DNA of 64,000 bases from Sphingopyxis witflariensis (GTDB lineage: Bacteria; Pseudomonadota; Alphaproteobacteria; Sphingomonadales; Sphingomonadaceae): positions 110,229 to 174,228 of the forward strand of contig NZ_NISJ01000010.1 of assembly GCF_002205635.1 (NCBI RefSeq), read 5' to 3'. Shown piece by piece: positions 62,297 to 64,000 of the stretch (positions within the stretch are counted from its first letter, which is position 1; each line of letters opens with the position of its first letter). The notes under the pieces were generated by a model. It saw only the letters and a program-made list of their open reading frames with translations, was not told the DNA's origin and ran no database searches. Made by a program: the position numbers and the translations under genes.

Positions 62297-62746
62297 ATGA
62301 CTTGGCCTGCAGCGATTACGTTGGCGATAGCCGTTCTGGGTGCCGTGCTCGGAATGTTGAACACCTGGAACAGCATCAATGACAGGCGGGTCCGGATTCG
62401 TGTCGTTCCCAAATGGAGCATAGCGCCGGGCTTCAGCGGAATGGCGATCGAAGTCGTCAATCTGAGCGCCTTCGCCATAACCATTTCGGAGATCGGATTC
62501 ACGATCGGACGCAGCCGCGGGCCGTTGCCTCGGCGAGCACCGATACCGGGTCAGATGTTCGTCGACGGAACGGACCTGCCAATCAAGCTCGATCGTCACG
62601 GCTCCTTTAGCGGCACATTTTACACAAATGGCTTAGAAGACCTCGATATCGGAAAGGCCTATGCCCTGACGACTTCCGGGGTCATCCGCTACGGTAAAAG
62701 TCCAGCGCTTAAACAGTGGATTGCAGGCTTAAAAAGAGGCGCCTAG
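62297..62746 (+). CDS. Membrane-anchored protein of unknown function
   Basis: A 149-residue protein: an N-terminal transmembrane helix (TWPAAITLAIAVLGAVLGML) followed by a beta-rich domain (VRIRVVPKWSIAP, MAIEVVNLSAFAITISEIGF) in the cytosol or periplasm. No family is recognised. It begins 47 bp after the GajB-like gene and may be part of the same defence operon or an independent passenger. Confidence 0.65.
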   Translation: MTWPAAITLAIAVLGAVLGMLNTWNSINDRRVRIRVVPKWSIAPGFSGMAIEVVNLSAFAITISEIGFTIGRSRGPLPRRAPIPGQMFVDGTDLPIKLDRHGSFSGTFYTNGLEDLDIGKAYALTTSGVIRYGKSPALKQWIAGLKRGA

Positions 62747-62791
62747 CGCGTGGCAACGGTATGGCGCCGGGTGCTAGGACCCGGCATCCAA

Positions 62792-63592
62792 CTAGAGTTT
62801 GAAGCTTCCGCGATCGGCATAGCCATTCGGTTCGATCGTGAGCGCCGCTACTTCGGCAAGCCTGTGTTTGCGGCAAGCGAACTGATGTGCACTCAGTTCA
62901 CGCCCAACCTGAAGCCACGCGCCATCACGCCGTTCCAGCCAACCTGACGCGAACACCTCCCCAGCCAGGAAGCAGGCATTCGAACTCTGGATCCAGCGCG
63001 CGGCGTCTTCGGTTGGCCAAAGTGCTGCGTGCAGGGACAATTCATCGTAGCCGGCGTCGTTGACGGACGCGATCCCCGAGAGGCCGCCGATCGAGAAGGG
63101 ATATACGAAGCAAACAAGATGACCGCGCTCGTCTCGATCGGCCCCCGGCCAGCGGTTGTCACCCGGACGGATAGTGAAGGCGCGGAGCCTGATCCCTTCG
63201 TTGATCGCCGCGATCATCAAGTTGCGCCATGCACGGCGCCGGATCGACTTGCCATATTTAACCCTTTCCCATCCCTTCGACCTTGTGCGAACGATGGGAA
63301 CAGGCTCCGGATAGCGAAGGTTATCGAAGTTGAGGCTGCGGTCGGCGCTCGTGAACTTGCGATCGGACAACTGAGCCAGCCTGCTCAGGAATTGTCTCTC
63401 GTCCGCCATGACATAATCGGGGTCCTGCCGGTCAGTTTGCCGGATCGTTTCTACGAGCGACATGCTCGTCTTGAAACTGAGGGCCGCCGCGAGCGCCTCG
63501 GACAAATGCGAGGACTTGTCCTTCGGGAAACGGTGACGGAGCGTTTGCTTGACGCTGTAGACGGCCTCTTCGGTGAGCGGAATCGCTGCCAT
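62792..63592 (-). CDS. Conserved hypothetical protein
   Basis: A 266-residue soluble protein with no recognised family. The N-terminus has a KTSMSLVETIR helix typical of a short helical region (HLSEALAAALSFKTSMSLVE), then a basic stretch (YGKSIRRRAWRNLMIAAINE) and an alpha/beta C-terminal part (VCFVYPFSIGGLSGIASVND). It converges with the membrane-protein gene at 62.3-62.7 kb. Nothing supports a function; the island context suggests a mobile-element passenger. Confidence 0.6.
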   Translation of the reverse strand: MAAIPLTEEAVYSVKQTLRHRFPKDKSSHLSEALAAALSFKTSMSLVETIRQTDRQDPDYVMADERQFLSRLAQLSDRKFTSADRSLNFDNLRYPEPVPIVRTRSKGWERVKYGKSIRRRAWRNLMIAAINEGIRLRAFTIRPGDNRWPGADRDERGHLVCFVYPFSIGGLSGIASVNDAGYDELSLHAALWPTEDAARWIQSSNACFLAGEVFASGWLERRDGAWLQVGRELSAHQFACRKHRLAEVAALTIEPNGYADRGSFKL

Positions 63593-63872
63593 GGATCAAT
63601 CCTTCCAACTGGTCGATGGCCACAGTTTAAGCATCGACCTCGATGTGAAGGTCGATCCGGTATCTAGAGATAGTCCGCTTTAACTCTATGGCAGGTCGGG
63701 CGGGACGGCCTGCAATGTTTTTCGCTCAGTGTCCGATGATTCGTCAAGGCTTCAGTTAAGCGGAAGGTAGTTTCCAAATCGGCACAAGAGACCGCTGTCG
63801 AGCGGATAAAAGGGCGAAGGGCTCAGCGTCAGTCCTTCGGCTGCAAATCTTCCGGAAAGGGCGCGCGGGTAA

Positions 63873-64000
63873 CTAGGCCGTGTTGACAAAAGACTTCAGC
63901 CATAGGCGCGTAGCGGCGAGGTTGAGGAAGCTCTCGAACGAGAGCAGGGTTTTGTCATAGCGGGTTGCGATGCGTCGTTGCTGTTTGAGTTTGCCGAACA
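63873..64000 (-). mobile_element. IS5-family transposase, C-terminal end (cut by the window edge)
   Basis: The last ~41 residues of a transposase frame that continues beyond 64000: FGKLKQQRRIATRYDKTLLS, FESFLNLAATRLWLKS, FVNTA, stop at 63873-63875. This is the conserved IS5 (IS427-group) end with the YxxxK-like RRIATRYDKT motif. The inverted repeat of the element should lie in about 63850-63900, but its partner is outside the window, so the boundaries cannot be fixed. Confidence 0.85.

Overview
The window looks like a chromosome or large-replicon segment from a sphingomonad (Alphaproteobacteria, Sphingopyxis or a close relative). Evidence: high GC with alphaproteobacterial codon use, a lasso-peptide precursor that closely resembles sphingopyxin I as I remember it, a FecI/FecR/TonB-receptor module, a luxR-luxI-phyH arrangement, and a set of small gene families typical of sphingomonads (DUF6771, DUF2958, DUF2493, ArdC). 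No tRNA, rRNA or CRISPR array was found.

Region 1 (about 1-32.8 kb) is a large catabolic cluster. After the tail of an Lrp/AsnC regulator come an amidohydrolase, seven SDR dehydrogenases/reductases, four acyl-CoA dehydrogenases, a P450, a nitronate-monooxygenase-family flavoprotein, two aldehyde dehydrogenases, two zinc alcohol dehydrogenases, an acyl-CoA ligase, enoyl-CoA hydratases, a thiolase, a thiolase-like/crotonase fusion, a CaiB-type CoA-transferase and one TetR regulator. Together they can oxidise, CoA-activate and beta-oxidise a hydrophobic substrate. The substrate cannot be read from sequence; a terpenoid, steroid-like or branched/lactone compound is plausible. An aminoglycoside-phosphotransferase-like kinase next to an ACAD10/11-type dehydrogenase suggests a phosphorylation route for 4-hydroxyacyl-CoA. 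Eleven copies of an AT-rich, partly palindromic motif (core ATTAATT or CAATTG next to ATAAT/ATTAT) sit 15-160 bp upstream of nearly every transcription unit, including the TetR gene, and look like operators of one regulon.

Region 2 (33.7-42.6 kb) is a complete lasso-peptide locus of the isopeptidase type: a 46-residue precursor, a fused B1-B2 leader-binding/peptidase protein, an asparagine-synthetase-like cyclase and, converging on them, a secreted lasso isopeptidase, a TonB-dependent receptor with a signalling domain, an anti-sigma FecR and an ECF sigma factor. This implies export, re-uptake and cytosolic or periplasmic opening of a self-made lasso peptide.

Region 3 (42.9-46.1 kb) is a quorum-sensing operon, luxR-luxI-phyH-gntR, with the last three genes overlapping. 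Region 4 (46.2-48.3 kb) holds a small membrane protein, a candidate structured small RNA with a strong terminator, and an operon of four small genes that includes an intact and a catalytically stripped SRAP (HMCES/YedK) protein.

Region 5 (48.4-64 kb) is an accessory or mobile segment: ArdC antirestriction, DUF2958, a large ParB-like protein, a Toprim primase-like protein, a hipBA toxin-antitoxin pair with three evenly spaced palindromic operators, DUF2493, a single-chain MNT-HEPN protein, a PIN toxin with its antitoxin, a Gabija-like two-gene phage-defence system, two unknown genes, and the end of an IS5-family transposase running off the right edge.
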